Program-made: the position numbers and the translations under genes
In this document: piece after piece, positions 7,521 to 17,992 of the stretch
Layout: each line of letters begins with the position of its first letter
Position numbering within the stretch: position 1 is the stretch's first letter
Source of the DNA: Rhizobiales bacterium 2SD
Lineage (GTDB): Bacteria; Pseudomonadota; Alphaproteobacteria; Rhizobiales; Beijerinckiaceae
NCBI GenBank assembly: GCA_005502805.1
Contig: SCMY01000006.1
Location: forward strand, 248,001-312,000
Direction of reading: 5' to 3'
Length of the DNA: 64,000 nt
The notes under the pieces: model-generated
The model's input: the letters and a program-made list of their open reading frames with translations, nothing else
Databases searched by the model: none
Told to the model about the DNA's origin: nothing

Positions 7521-8765
7521 TCAGGCCCATTCGCCCTTGCGGAAGACCGCGACGCGGCTGCCATCCGGCTTGATGCCGTCGATGTCGACTTCGCCGGAAC
7601 CGATCATCCAGTCGATATGGATCAGGCTCTTGTTGCCGCCCTGAGCCGCGATCTGCTCCGGCGTCAGCTTGGTGCCGTCGATGAAGCACTTCGAATAGCA
7701 CTGGCCGAGCGCGATGTGGCAGGAGGCGTTCTCGTCGAAGAGCGTGTTGTAGAACAGGATGCCGCTCTGCGAGATCGGCGAGGAGTGCGGCACCAGCGCG
7801 ACCTCGCCAAGCCGGCGCGCGCCCTCGTCGGTGTCGAGCACCTTGTTCAGCACCTCTTCGCCACGGCTCGCCTTGGCCTCGACAATCCGGCCTTCCTCGA
7901 AGCGCACCTGGATATTGTCGATCAGCGTGCCCTGATAGGAAAGCGGCTTGGTCGAGGAGACATGGCCCTCGACGCGCCGAGCATGCGGGGTGGTAAAGAC
8001 CTCCTCCGTGGGTATGTTGGCGTTGCAGGTGACGCCGTTCTTGGCGGTCGAGGCGCCGCCTTCCCATTCATGCCCGTCGGCGAGGCCGATGGTGAGATTC
8101 GTGCCCGGGCCGGTGAAATGCAGCGCGGAGAAACGTTGGCCGTTCAGCCATTTCGTGCGCTGTGCCAGCGCGGCGTTGTGCTCAGCCCAGGCCGCGATCG
8201 GATCGTCGCGGTCGACGCGCGATGCCGCGAAGATCGCCTCGGCGAGGCGGGCGACCGCGACCTCCTCGGCATCACCGGGGAAAACCTGCTGCGCCCAGGC
8301 CGCACCGGGATAGGAGACGATGTTCCAGTTGATGTCGAAATTGGCGATCTTCTCCAGCGCCGGCTGGTAGGCGATCGAGTTCGCCTTGTTGGCGCGCGCG
8401 ACCTTGGCCGGATCCTGCTCGGCGAGCAGCATTGGATTGTCGCCGACGATGGCGAGGCGAGCGGTGTTGGCGGCGAACGCCTTGCCGACGCCCTCATAGA
8501 GCCAGGTCGGAGCGCGATCGAAGCTGGCATCCTGGCCGAAGCGATAGCGCGCCAGTGTCAGCGCCTCGTCGGAAAGGATCGGCGTGACCAGGCCGGCGCC
8601 GGCCTTGTAAGCGTGCTCGGCGATGCGCCGGACCAGCGGCAGCGCCGCGACCGGCGCGGTCAGGAACAGGTCCTGCCCGGGCTGCAGGTTGAGGCCGACC
8701 TTGATCGCGACCTGCGCCAGCTTGTCGAGCTTGTTGGCGTCGATGCCGGAGACGTGGTTGTTCAT
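7521..8765 (-). CDS. M29-family metallo-aminopeptidase
   Basis: 414 aa, the usual length of the thermophilic aminopeptidase (AmpS/AmpT) family. The C-terminal half carries the likely two-metal ligands: NIPTEEVFTTP, RRVEGHV, VPHSSPIS, HIALGQCY and HIDWMIGS. It removes N-terminal amino acids from peptides in the cytoplasm. It is last of three minus-strand genes (GntR, flavin reductase, this), 88 bp after the flavin reductase, and this operon is divergent from a peptide-type ABC importer. That fits breakdown of an imported peptide-like or amide compound. The ATG has GAGG 5-6 bases upstream. Confidence 0.92.
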   Translation of the reverse strand: MNNHVSGIDANKLDKLAQVAIKVGLNLQPGQDLFLTAPVAALPLVRRIAEHAYKAGAGLVTPILSDEALTLARYRFGQDASFDRAPTWLYEGVGKAFAANTARLAIVGDNPMLLAEQDPAKVARANKANSIAYQPALEKIANFDINWNIVSYPGAAWAQQVFPGDAEEVAVARLAEAIFAASRVDRDDPIAAWAEHNAALAQRTKWLNGQRFSALHFTGPGTNLTIGLADGHEWEGGASTAKNGVTCNANIPTEEVFTTPHARRVEGHVSSTKPLSYQGTLIDNIQVRFEEGRIVEAKASRGEEVLNKVLDTDEGARRLGEVALVPHSSPISQSGILFYNTLFDENASCHIALGQCYSKCFIDGTKLTPEQIAAQGGNKSLIHIDWMIGSGEVDIDGIKPDGSRVAVFRKGEWA

Positions 8766-8853
8766 GAGGGCCTCGTCGAACTGATTTGCGAGGCCGCATT
8801 GCTGGCCGAAATCCTGCCCGGGTCAACCGCTCCCGAGCAGAGGGCGCATTCGT

Positions 8854-9558
8854 TCAGCGCCGGTCGGGCCGTGTGCGCCTTGCCTTGGAGCGGTCGCCGC
8901 GCCAATCGGCCACCGACATGGTCGGCAGGTCGAAATAATCGCGCGTCGTGGCGTAGCCATGCCCGCCCATGCGGCCGATCGCATCGAGCGCGACCGGGTC
9001 GACATAGTGCTTCAGCGTATCGACCGTATCGGCGCGGAAATGGGCGTAGACGACCTCGCCCAGAATGATCTCGCGCGAATTGCCGATGCCGAGCGTGGTG
9101 TGATGGCGGCATTCGAAGGCCGCCGGCGCCTGGCCGATCCAGGGACAGGGCACCTTGACGCCGGGCATGGCGGTGAGGCCGGCTTCGGCGAGCTCGTCCG
9201 TGCCCGGCTCGAACGGCACGGCGCAGGCGTTCATGCCGTCGAGCAGCGCGTCGGAGACGATATTGACGGTGAAGGCCAGCGTCTCGCGGACATTGCGGCC
9301 GGTATCCTTCTGCCCGCCGGTCTGGCGGTATTCGACGCCGAGCGCCAGGATCGCCGGGTCGGCGGAGAGGCAGTTGAAGAAGGAGAACGGCGCGGCGTTG
9401 ACGACGCCGTTGGCATCGATGGTGGTCACTAGCGCGATTGGGCGCGGCACCACCGCGCCGATCAACAGCTTGTAGCGCTCGCGCGGGGTCAGGGCGGCGA
9501 AGTCGAAGGTGACGATCTCGGCGGCGGCCGACCGGTCCTGCGTCAGCGTCTGGGTCAC
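8854..9558 (-). CDS. Flavin reductase family protein (FMN-binding split barrel)
   Basis: 234 aa. The flavin-reductase-like domain covers about 20-200, with LTPRERYKLLIGAVVPRPIALVTT and NAAPFSFFNCLSADPAI, the conserved FMN-binding segments. The AGHGYATTRDY-like C-terminus belongs to the DIM6/NTAB group. Such proteins either supply reduced flavin to a monooxygenase or act alone on small substrates; no monooxygenase gene lies next to it. Its ATG overlaps the GntR stop by 4 bp (9555..9558), so the two are translationally coupled. Confidence 0.88.
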   Translation of the reverse strand: MTQTLTQDRSAAAEIVTFDFAALTPRERYKLLIGAVVPRPIALVTTIDANGVVNAAPFSFFNCLSADPAILALGVEYRQTGGQKDTGRNVRETLAFTVNIVSDALLDGMNACAVPFEPGTDELAEAGLTAMPGVKVPCPWIGQAPAAFECRHHTTLGIGNSREIILGEVVYAHFRADTVDTLKHYVDPVALDAIGRMGGHGYATTRDYFDLPTMSVADWRGDRSKARRTRPDRR

Positions 9559-10316
9559 GATGGGGTCAATCCTTCACTCAAGGCATAGGGCGCGAGCACG
9601 TCGCGGATGTCGCGTTCGCCGCGCGGCGCCAGCAAGGCGCGGGTGACGACCGATTGCAGGTGATGGTCCATCAACGCGGCGGCGCGGGCGGCGTCACCGG
9701 CGCGCAGCGCCTCGATCAGCTGGCGATGCTCGGAGACGGCGCATTCGGAGGAATGCGGCCGGCCATAGATCGCGAGGATCAGCGAGCAGCGCGACGAGGC
9801 CTCCTGGACATAGCGCAGCAGCAGGGCATTGCCGGTCATCTCGGCGAGCTTGATGTGGAACTCGCCGGAGAGCCGGATCGATTCCGGCCCATCCTGCTCA
9901 TGCGCCTTCTCCTCGAGCCGGACATGCGCCTCGAGCTCGGCCGATTGCGTCGCGGTCAGCCTTCCGGCGAGGTTCTCGGCGACGAGGCGCTCCAGCCCGC
10001 GGCGAACTTCGAAAACGTCACGCGCTTCTTCAAGCGTCGGATAGGCGACATTGGCGCCGCGATTGGGCTTGAGCTCGACCAGGCCCTCGACGGCCAGCCG
10101 CCCGAAAGCCTCGCGCACCAGAGTGCGGCTGACGCCGAGCTGCTCGCCGATCGAATCCTCCGGCAGTTTCATCCCGGGCTTCAGCGCTTGCTCGATGATG
10201 GCGCGGCGCAGCGCCTTGTAGACCGCCTGCGCGCGCGGCACCGGCACATCGGTCTTGGCCTTCTTGCCGTTGAGGCTGGGTGTGTTCGCAGCGAGTGGGC
10301 GGGCAGGGCGCGGCAT
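9555..10316 (-). CDS. GntR-family transcriptional regulator, FCD subfamily
   Basis: 253 aa. The winged helix is at about 27-95 (SIGEQLGVSRTLVREAFGRLAVEGLVELKPNRGANV) and the FCD domain at about 105-230, with the metal-site pattern GEFHIKLAEMTGN and SEHRQLIEALRAGD. It starts the minus-strand operon with the flavin reductase and M29 aminopeptidase and is divergent from the dpp-like operon at 10501. The perfect inverted repeat at 10349..10368, 33-52 bp before its start, is the probable operator, letting it govern both sides and itself. Confidence 0.92.
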   Translation of the reverse strand: MPRPARPLAANTPSLNGKKAKTDVPVPRAQAVYKALRRAIIEQALKPGMKLPEDSIGEQLGVSRTLVREAFGRLAVEGLVELKPNRGANVAYPTLEEARDVFEVRRGLERLVAENLAGRLTATQSAELEAHVRLEEKAHEQDGPESIRLSGEFHIKLAEMTGNALLLRYVQEASSRCSLILAIYGRPHSSECAVSEHRQLIEALRAGDAARAAALMDHHLQSVVTRALLAPRGERDIRDVLAPYALSEGLTPS

Positions 10317-10348
10317 GAATCGAGTTTCCGCTTGTCTTCAATAATCGC

Positions 10349-10368
10349 ATACAATACGTTTATTGTAT
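10349..10368. promoter_or_regulatory. Inverted repeat operator between divergent operons
   Basis: ATACAATA - CGTT - TATTGTAT is a perfect 8+8 inverted repeat in an AT-rich patch of a GC-rich region, inside the 184-bp gap between the GntR start (10316) and the solute-binding protein start (10501). The TTGTAT/ATACAA halves are typical of FCD-type GntR sites. Binding by the adjacent GntR is inference. Confidence 0.65.
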
Positions 10369-10500
10369 CGTATGCAAGTTTGCTCAACGATCGCACACGA
10401 GATGGCGCAGAAAGCGTCACGGTGATCACAGAGGTGGCAGCGGAACGGCATTCCCCGGTGCGCGAAGCGGGCCGGCAAGCAACGAAAAGGGGAGAGTTCG

Positions 10501-12069
<1,569 letters not shown>

Positions 12070-12078
12070 AGGCGAGCC

Positions 12079-12179
12079 GTCATTCTCGGGCGAAGCGAAG
12101 CGCAGACCCGAGAATCTCGTGACGAGAAGGCAATGCCGCCCCCTGGTCCTGAGATGCTCGGGTCAAGCCCGAGCATGAC
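12079..12179. repeat. Intergenic hairpin repeat between binding protein and permease genes
   Basis: The element begins GTCATTCTCGGG and ends CCCGAGCATGAC. It holds two hairpins: TTCTCGGG...CCCGAGAA at the left and TGCTCGGG TCAAG CCCGAGCA at the right. It shares the GTCAT...ATGAC ends and the hairpin-spacer-hairpin plan of the elements at 14166 and 19041 but differs in sequence. Such REP-like elements often stabilise upstream mRNA. Confidence 0.6.
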
Positions 12180-12214
12180 GGCGGAATTCATCCGAGAGCT
12201 GGAGTAGCCATTCC

Positions 12215-13207
12215 ATGCCCGCCTTCCTGTTCAAGCGCTTCGTCAATGCCGCCGGCGTGATGCTGGCGGTGGCGTTCCTGGCCTTCCTGACCTTCCGCTT
12301 CGTCGGCGATCCCGTCGAATTGATGCTGAACGAGCAGGCGAGCCAGGCGCAGCGCGACGAGCTGCGCGTAAGGCTCGGGCTCGACAAGGGTTTCCTGCTG
12401 CAGTTCGCGACCTTCGTCGGCAACGCGCTGCGCGGCGATTTCGGCATCTCCTATCGCAACCAGCAGGAGGTGTTCACGCTGATCGCCGAGCGCTTCCCGG
12501 CGACCTTCGAGCTGGTGCTGGTCGCGACCTTCCTGTCGCTGGCGATCGGGATTCCGCTGGGGGTCTACACCGCGATCAGGCGCGATAGCCTGCTCGCCAA
12601 GGCCTTGCAGTTCGTCTCGGTGCTCGGCGTCTCCCTGCCGAGCTTCGCGCTCGGTATCCTGTTCATCCTGGTCTTCTCGGTGAACCTGCAATGGCTGCCG
12701 GCCTTCGGCCGCGGCGAAGTCGTGCAACTGGGATGGTGGAGCACCGGGCTGCTGACCGCATCGGGCCGTAAGGCGCTGATCCTGCCCGGCATTACGCTCT
12801 CGCTGTTCCAGATCACGCTCGTGATGCGGCTGGTGCGGGCCGAGATGCTGGAGACGATGCGGACCGATTTCATCCGCTTCGCCCGGGCGCGCGGCCTGCC
12901 GGCGCGTGCCGTGAACTTCCGGCACGCGCTGCGCAACTGCCTGATGCCGGTGATCACGGTGACCGGTTTGCAGATCGGCAATCTCATTGCCTTCGCGCTG
13001 GTCACGGAGACGGTGTTCCAGTGGCCGGGCATGGGCATGCTCTTCGTCCAGGCCGTCACCTTCGTCGATATCCCGGTGATGGCGGCCTACCTGATCGTCG
13101 TCTCCTTCATCTTCGTCTCGCTCAACACGCTGGTCGACCTGACCTATGCCTGGGTCGATCCGCGCTTGCGCGAAGACGCGCTTTCGGGAGGCGCCAATGC
13201 CCGCTGA
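12215..13207 (+). CDS. ABC transporter permease, DppB type
   Basis: 330 aa inner-membrane protein with about six membrane segments, the first at residues 9-30 (FVNAAGVMLAVAFLAFLTFRF). The N-terminal extracytoplasmic part and the pattern GLPARAVNFRHALRNCLMPVITV, which includes the ATPase-contact (EAA) loop, are typical of the DppB/OppB half of peptide importers. It pairs with the DppC-type permease, whose ATG overlaps its end by 11 bp. GGAG precedes the ATG. Confidence 0.95.
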   Translation: MPAFLFKRFVNAAGVMLAVAFLAFLTFRFVGDPVELMLNEQASQAQRDELRVRLGLDKGFLLQFATFVGNALRGDFGISYRNQQEVFTLIAERFPATFELVLVATFLSLAIGIPLGVYTAIRRDSLLAKALQFVSVLGVSLPSFALGILFILVFSVNLQWLPAFGRGEVVQLGWWSTGLLTASGRKALILPGITLSLFQITLVMRLVRAEMLETMRTDFIRFARARGLPARAVNFRHALRNCLMPVITVTGLQIGNLIAFALVTETVFQWPGMGMLFVQAVTFVDIPVMAAYLIVVSFIFVSLNTLVDLTYAWVDPRLREDALSGGANAR

Positions 13208-14141
13208 AGCCGCCAAAGCCGCTGCAAAGCCCGGGCGCCTGCGCCGCTTCCTCGACAGCGACATCGGCTGGAGCTTCCGGCATACGCCGGCGGCCTGGCT
13301 CTCGGCGCTGGTGCTGGCGCTGCTGATCCTGACGGCGCTGTTCTGCCCGCTGATCGCGCCGCAGAACCCGCACGACCTCGCTCAGATCTTCATCGATAAG
13401 GCCGAGATCCCGCCGATCTGGTCGGCGGACGGTGAATGGCCCTTCCTGCTCGGCACCGATCCGCAGGGGCGCGACGTCTTCTCTGCCATCCTCTACGGCA
13501 CGCGGGTCTCGCTGATCATCGGCTTCTCGGCCGTGCTGGTCTCGATGGCGATCGGCGTCTCGATCGGCCTGATCGCCGGCTTCTATGGCGGGCGCATCGA
13601 TAACCTGCTGATGCGGCTCGGCGACACCGTTTTGTCGATCCCGACGCTGCTGATGGCGATCCTGGTCTCGGCGATCTTCCGCGAATTGCTGCCGCCGGCG
13701 CTGCGCGACCCCTTCGCCGCCGCGGTGCTCGTCGTCTCGATCGCGCTGACGAGCTGGGTGCAGTACGCCCGCACCGTGCGCGCCTCGACCATGGTCGAGC
13801 GGCGCAAGGAGTATGTGCTGGCGGCGCGGATCATCAAGGTGCCGGCCGGACGGATCATGCGCCGGCACATCCTGCCGAACACGCTGACCCCGGTGATGGT
13901 CGCGGCCACGCTCAATCTCGGCCTCGCCATCCTCTCGGAAGCGACGCTCTCCTTCCTCGGCGTCGGCATGCCGATCACCCAGCCCTCGCTCGGCACGCTG
14001 ATCCGGATCGGCAACCAGTACCTGTTCTCCGGCTCCTGGTGGCTCGTCGTCTTCCCCTCGCTGCAGCTCGGCCTGATCGTGCTCTCGGTCAACCTGCTCG
14101 GCGACTGGCTGCGCGACGCGCTGAACCCGAAGCTGAGATGA
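13197..14141 (+). CDS. ABC transporter permease, DppC type
   Basis: 314 aa from the ATG at 13197, chosen because GGGAGG precedes it and it overlaps the upstream gene by 11 bp; a longer frame from 13146 would run inside the DppB gene. Features are the N-terminal OppC leader with a membrane segment at about 40-62, LGTDPQGRDVFSAILYGTRVSL (the conserved DppC block), several more membrane segments, and the EAA loop VPAGRIMRRHILPNTLTPV. With the DppB-type permease it forms the channel of the importer. Confidence 0.95.
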   Translation: MPAEAAKAAAKPGRLRRFLDSDIGWSFRHTPAAWLSALVLALLILTALFCPLIAPQNPHDLAQIFIDKAEIPPIWSADGEWPFLLGTDPQGRDVFSAILYGTRVSLIIGFSAVLVSMAIGVSIGLIAGFYGGRIDNLLMRLGDTVLSIPTLLMAILVSAIFRELLPPALRDPFAAAVLVVSIALTSWVQYARTVRASTMVERRKEYVLAARIIKVPAGRIMRRHILPNTLTPVMVAATLNLGLAILSEATLSFLGVGMPITQPSLGTLIRIGNQYLFSGSWWLVVFPSLQLGLIVLSVNLLGDWLRDALNPKLR

Positions 14142-14165
14142 TGGGGATGATGCTGACTCTCACCC

Positions 14166-14256
14166 GTCATGGTCGGGCTTGTCCCGACCATCCACGCCTT
14201 CGTTCTTCGAGAGCGGTGTTCAAGACGTGGATGCTCGCCACAAGGGCGAGCATGAC
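14166..14256. repeat. 91-bp hairpin repeat, inverted copy of 19041..19131
   Basis: Read on the opposite strand it matches 19041..19131 along all 91 bases with about 10 differences by eye, most of them in the middle. It contains TGGTCGGG CTTGT CCCGACCA and TGCTCGCC ACAAG GGCGAGCA, two perfect 8-bp hairpins at its ends, and begins GTCAT and ends ATGAC. It fills the gap between the DppC-type gene and the first amidohydrolase gene. Confidence 0.8.
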
Positions 14257-14310
14257 GGTGAAGCCCAGCTCAGCCGCAACGATGAAAAACGACATGAGGA
14301 TACGCCTGCG

Positions 14311-15510
14311 ATGACCGCTTCCCTGCTGCTCCGCAATGTCCGCCCCTATGCCGGCAAGGCCGTCGACCTGCTGATCGAGAATGGCAAGATCGCGCAGGTC
14401 GGCGCAAACCTTGCCGCGCCCGCTGGCGTCGCGGTCGAGGACGGCAAAGGCGAGATCATCATCCCTGGCCTGGTCGAGGCCCATACCCATCTCGACAAGA
14501 GCCTGCTCGGCCTGCCCTGGTACACCAACGAGGTCGGCCCCAAGCTGCTCGACAAGATCGACAATGAGCGGGAGAACAAGAAGCGGCTCGACATCGATCC
14601 CGAGCGCCAGTCCGCCCGCCAGAGCATCCTCTCCTCGCTCAAGGGCACGACCCATATCCGCAGCCATGTCGACGTCGATACCGAGCATGGGATGTGGGGC
14701 GTCGAAGGCGTGATGAAGACGCGCGATGCCTATCGCGACATCGTCGACATCGAGCTCGTCGCCTTCCCGCAATCGGGCCTGCTGCGCCGGCCAGGCACGC
14801 TCGAACTGATGGACCAGGCGATGAAGGCCGGCTGCGAGATCGTCGGCGGGCTCGACCCCTGCACGATCGATCGTGACCCGAAGGGTCATCTCGACGCGGT
14901 GTTCGCGCTCTGCCAGCGCTATGGCAAGCCGCTCGACATCCATCTGCACGAGCCGGGCGAGGTCGGGGCCTTCTCGCTCGATCTGATCATCGAGCGCACC
15001 CGCGCACTCGGGATGACCGGCAAGGTCACGGTCAGCCACGCTTTCTGCCTGGGGACGCCCGATCCGGCCCTGATCGACCCGCTGATTGATGAACTCGCCG
15101 CGCTCGACATCGCGATCATGACGACCGCGCCGGCGAGCCGTCCCGCTCCGCCGGTCAAGAAGTTGCTCCAGGCCGGCGTGCGCGTCTGCTCCGGCTCCGA
15201 CGGTATCCGCGACACCTGGAGCCCCTATGGCAATGGCGACATGCTGGAGCGGGCGATGTTCGTCGGCCTGCGCAACAATTTTCGCCGTGACGACGAGGTC
15301 CGGCTGGCGCTCGACGTCTGTACCGTCGAGGGCGCCAAGGTGATGGAGATCGAGGGCTATGGGCTCGCTGTCGGCTGCGTCGCCGATCTCGTCCTGCTGC
15401 CGACCGAGTCGATCGCCGAAGCTGTCGCGACCCGCCCGGCGCAGCGCCGCGTGATCAAGCGCGGCAAGGTCGTCGCCCGTGACGGCGTCTCGATCAGGAC
15501 CGCACCGTGA
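14311..15510 (+). CDS. Amidohydrolase, cytosine deaminase/AtzC-like
   Basis: 399 aa from the ATG at 14311; upstream in-frame codons fall in the repeat. Metal-site motifs in order: GLVEAHTHLDKS (His-x-His near 60), HIRSHVDVD (about 115), DIHLHEPGE (about 213), the VSHAF histidine (about 245) and the catalytic Asp in CSGSDGIRDTW (about 296). This arrangement, especially HTHLDKS and SDGIRDTW, is that of cytosine deaminase and N-isopropylammelide hydrolase relatives, which remove amino groups from N-heterocycles in the cytoplasm. It sits inside the ABC importer operon, so it probably acts on the imported compound. The substrate is unknown. Confidence 0.9.
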   Translation: MTASLLLRNVRPYAGKAVDLLIENGKIAQVGANLAAPAGVAVEDGKGEIIIPGLVEAHTHLDKSLLGLPWYTNEVGPKLLDKIDNERENKKRLDIDPERQSARQSILSSLKGTTHIRSHVDVDTEHGMWGVEGVMKTRDAYRDIVDIELVAFPQSGLLRRPGTLELMDQAMKAGCEIVGGLDPCTIDRDPKGHLDAVFALCQRYGKPLDIHLHEPGEVGAFSLDLIIERTRALGMTGKVTVSHAFCLGTPDPALIDPLIDELAALDIAIMTTAPASRPAPPVKKLLQAGVRVCSGSDGIRDTWSPYGNGDMLERAMFVGLRNNFRRDDEVRLALDVCTVEGAKVMEIEGYGLAVGCVADLVLLPTESIAEAVATRPAQRRVIKRGKVVARDGVSIRTAP

Positions 15511-17012
15511 GCCTGCAAGCGAAGAAGCGGCCGGACGGCCGCATCCTGATGACCGCGCGCTGGGTGGTCGGCCACAAGGACGGCCGCCATCGCCTCTACG
15601 AGCACGGCGAGGTCGTGTTCGAGAATGGCGAGGTCGTCTTCGTCGGCCACGATTTTCCTGGCGAGGTCGCCCGCCGCATCGATTACGGCCATGCCCTGAT
15701 CGGGCCGGGCTTCATCGATTGCGACGCGCTCTCGGACCTCGACACCACCATCCTCGGCTATGACAACCAGCCGGCCTGGAAGAAGGGGCGCGTCTGGCCG
15801 CGCAGCTATCTCGAGGCCGGCCCTTACGAGATGTACACGCGCGAGGAGCTCGCTTTCCAGAAGCGCTATGCCTTCTCCCAGCTGATCCGCAACGGCATCA
15901 CCACGGCGCTGCCGATCGCCTCGCTGTTCTACCGCGCTTGGGGCGAGACGGTGCAGGAGTTCGAGGACGCGGCGGAAGCGGCTGTCGATCTCGGCCTACG
16001 CGCTTATCTCGGCCCGGCCTATCGCACCGGCAACCAGCTGGTCGAGGCGGACGGGCGCATCGTCACGCATTACGACGAGCCGCGCGGCCTCGCCGAGCTC
16101 GACGCCGCCATCGACTTCGCCCGGCGCCATGACGGCGCGGCCGGTGGGCTGATCCGGGCGATGCTCGCGCCCGACCGCATCGAGACCTCGACGGCCGAGC
16201 TGCTGCGCCGCACCGCCGCCGCGGCGCGCGAGCTCGATATCCCCGTCCGCCTGCACTGCTGCCAGTCGAAGATCGAGTACGATCTCGTCCTCGCCCAGCA
16301 CGGGCTGAGCCCGCCGGAATGGCTGGAGAGCCTCGGTTTCCTCGATGAGCGCTGCCTGCTGCCGCATGGCACCGTCGTCTCCGGCAGCCGCCTGATCGAG
16401 CGTCCCGGCCGCGACCTCGAGATCATCCGCGATTCCGGCGCCAGCATTGTGCATTGCCCGCTGGTCTCGGGCCGGCACGGCAACGCGATCAACCATTTCG
16501 GCAGCTATCGCGCCATGGGCCTCAACATCGCCATGGGGACCGATACCGCCCCGCCGGACATGATCATGAACCTGCAGATCGGCATGATTCTCTCCCGGAC
16601 CATGGCCGGCAATGTCGGCGCCGTGCGCTCCGAGGACTATTACGACGCCGCGACCATCGGCGGCGCGGATGCGCTGCAGCGGCCCGATCTCGGCCGCCTC
16701 CAGCCGGGCTCGCGCGCCGACATCACCGTCTTCGACTTCGACCGGCCGCATAGCGGCCAGGTCATCGATCCCATCCAGACGATGATGCTGACCGGCCATG
16801 GCCGCGACTTTTCGACGGTGGTGATCGACGGCCGCTTCGTCATGGAGAACCGGGCAATTCCCGGTCAGGACGAGGCCGCCGACAACGTCCGTGCCCAGAA
16901 GCAGTTCGAGGGCGTGATGGCGCGCTATCCGCAGCGCACTTTGGGCCATCCGCCGATGAGCGAGATCTTCTCGTCCAGCTACGCCATCGAACGCAGGGAG
17001 GATGCCGCGTGA
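15507..17012 (+). CDS. Amidohydrolase, TrzA/AtzB/guanine-deaminase-like
   Basis: 501 aa from a GTG that overlaps the previous stop (GTGA, 15507..15510), so translation is coupled. It is a second metal-dependent hydrolase of the same superfamily but another branch: the first metal motif is degraded (GPGFIDCDALSDLD in place of HxH), while LHCCQSKIEYD, LPHGTVVSG, IVHCPLVSGRHG and the MGTDTAPPDMI aspartate remain. The missing first HxH means the metal site must differ from textbook members. It is followed by the ATPase genes of the importer. Confidence 0.85.
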   Translation: MSLQAKKRPDGRILMTARWVVGHKDGRHRLYEHGEVVFENGEVVFVGHDFPGEVARRIDYGHALIGPGFIDCDALSDLDTTILGYDNQPAWKKGRVWPRSYLEAGPYEMYTREELAFQKRYAFSQLIRNGITTALPIASLFYRAWGETVQEFEDAAEAAVDLGLRAYLGPAYRTGNQLVEADGRIVTHYDEPRGLAELDAAIDFARRHDGAAGGLIRAMLAPDRIETSTAELLRRTAAAARELDIPVRLHCCQSKIEYDLVLAQHGLSPPEWLESLGFLDERCLLPHGTVVSGSRLIERPGRDLEIIRDSGASIVHCPLVSGRHGNAINHFGSYRAMGLNIAMGTDTAPPDMIMNLQIGMILSRTMAGNVGAVRSEDYYDAATIGGADALQRPDLGRLQPGSRADITVFDFDRPHSGQVIDPIQTMMLTGHGRDFSTVVIDGRFVMENRAIPGQDEAADNVRAQKQFEGVMARYPQRTLGHPPMSEIFSSSYAIERREDAA

Positions 17013-17992
17013 ACGCCCAGCCCGCGCTGCTCTCGGTCCGCGACCTGCGCATCGTCTTCGACGGGCGGCGCGGCCCGCTGACGGCGCTCGACGGCGTCTC
17101 CTTCGAAATCGCGCCGGGAGAGATCCTTGGCGTGGTCGGCGAATCCGGCGCCGGCAAGTCGCTCACCGGCACGGCGGTGATCGGCCTGCTCGACCCGCCC
17201 GGACGCCTGGCCGGCGGCGAGATCAGGCTGTCCGGCCAGCGCATCGACAATTTGCCGGGGGAGGCGATGCGCAAGCTGCGCGGCCGCCGGATCGGTGCGA
17301 TCTTCCAGGACCCGCTGACCTCGCTGCATCCGCTGCTGACCGTCGGCGAGCAACTGGTCGAGACCATCACCACCCATCTGCCGGTCAGCAAGGCACAGGC
17401 GCGCGAGCGGGCGCTCAATCTGCTGAAGGAGGTCGGCATCCCCGCAGCCGAGACGCGGATCGACCATTTCCCGCACCAATTCTCCGGCGGCATGCGCCAG
17501 CGCGTCGTCATCGCGCTCGCGCTCTGCGCCGAGCCGACGCTGATCATCGCCGACGAGCCGACCACGGCGCTCGATGTCTCCATCCAGGCGCAGATCACCA
17601 CGCTGCTGAAGCGGCTCTGCCGCGAGCACGGTACTGCGATCATGCTGGTGACGCACGACATGGGCGTGATCGCCGAGACGGCCGACCGGGTCGCGGTGAT
17701 GTATGCCGGGCGGGTCGTCGAGATCGGCCCGGTCGAGGAGGTGACGCGCCGGCCGCGCCATCCCTACACCGCCGGTTTGATGGCCTCGATCCCGAGCGTC
17801 CACCGCCGCAACGCCCATCTCAACCAGATCGACGGGGCGATGCCGCGGCTGAACGCCATTCCCGCCGGCTGCGCCTTCAACCCGCGCTGCGGCTTCGCCA
17901 CCGATTTCTGCCGCGAGAACAAGCCCGGCCTGCCGCCATCCGGCCATGCCGCGGCCTGCCATTTCCCGCTGCGGGAGATGGCCCATGGCTGA
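17009..17992 (+). CDS. ABC transporter ATP-binding protein, DppD type
   Basis: 327 aa from a GTG overlapping the previous stop by 4 bp. Walker A is GESGAGKS (about 45-52), the signature is FSGGMRQR, and Walker B is LIIADEPTTALD. The C-terminal tail CAFNPRCGFATDFC is the cysteine-containing oligopeptide-transporter domain found in DppD/OppD. It powers the importer from the cytoplasmic side as one half of a heterodimer with the next gene product. Confidence 0.96.
   Translation: MNAQPALLSVRDLRIVFDGRRGPLTALDGVSFEIAPGEILGVVGESGAGKSLTGTAVIGLLDPPGRLAGGEIRLSGQRIDNLPGEAMRKLRGRRIGAIFQDPLTSLHPLLTVGEQLVETITTHLPVSKAQARERALNLLKEVGIPAAETRIDHFPHQFSGGMRQRVVIALALCAEPTLIIADEPTTALDVSIQAQITTLLKRLCREHGTAIMLVTHDMGVIAETADRVAVMYAGRVVEIGPVEEVTRRPRHPYTAGLMASIPSVHRRNAHLNQIDGAMPRLNAIPAGCAFNPRCGFATDFCRENKPGLPPSGHAAACHFPLREMAHG

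Noticed and set aside
7368-9068. A 566-codon plus-strand frame opposite the M29 and flavin reductase genes
   Set aside because: It is a GC-rich shadow frame: low-complexity R/A/G/D composition, no family motifs, and it lies antisense to two well-recognised genes.
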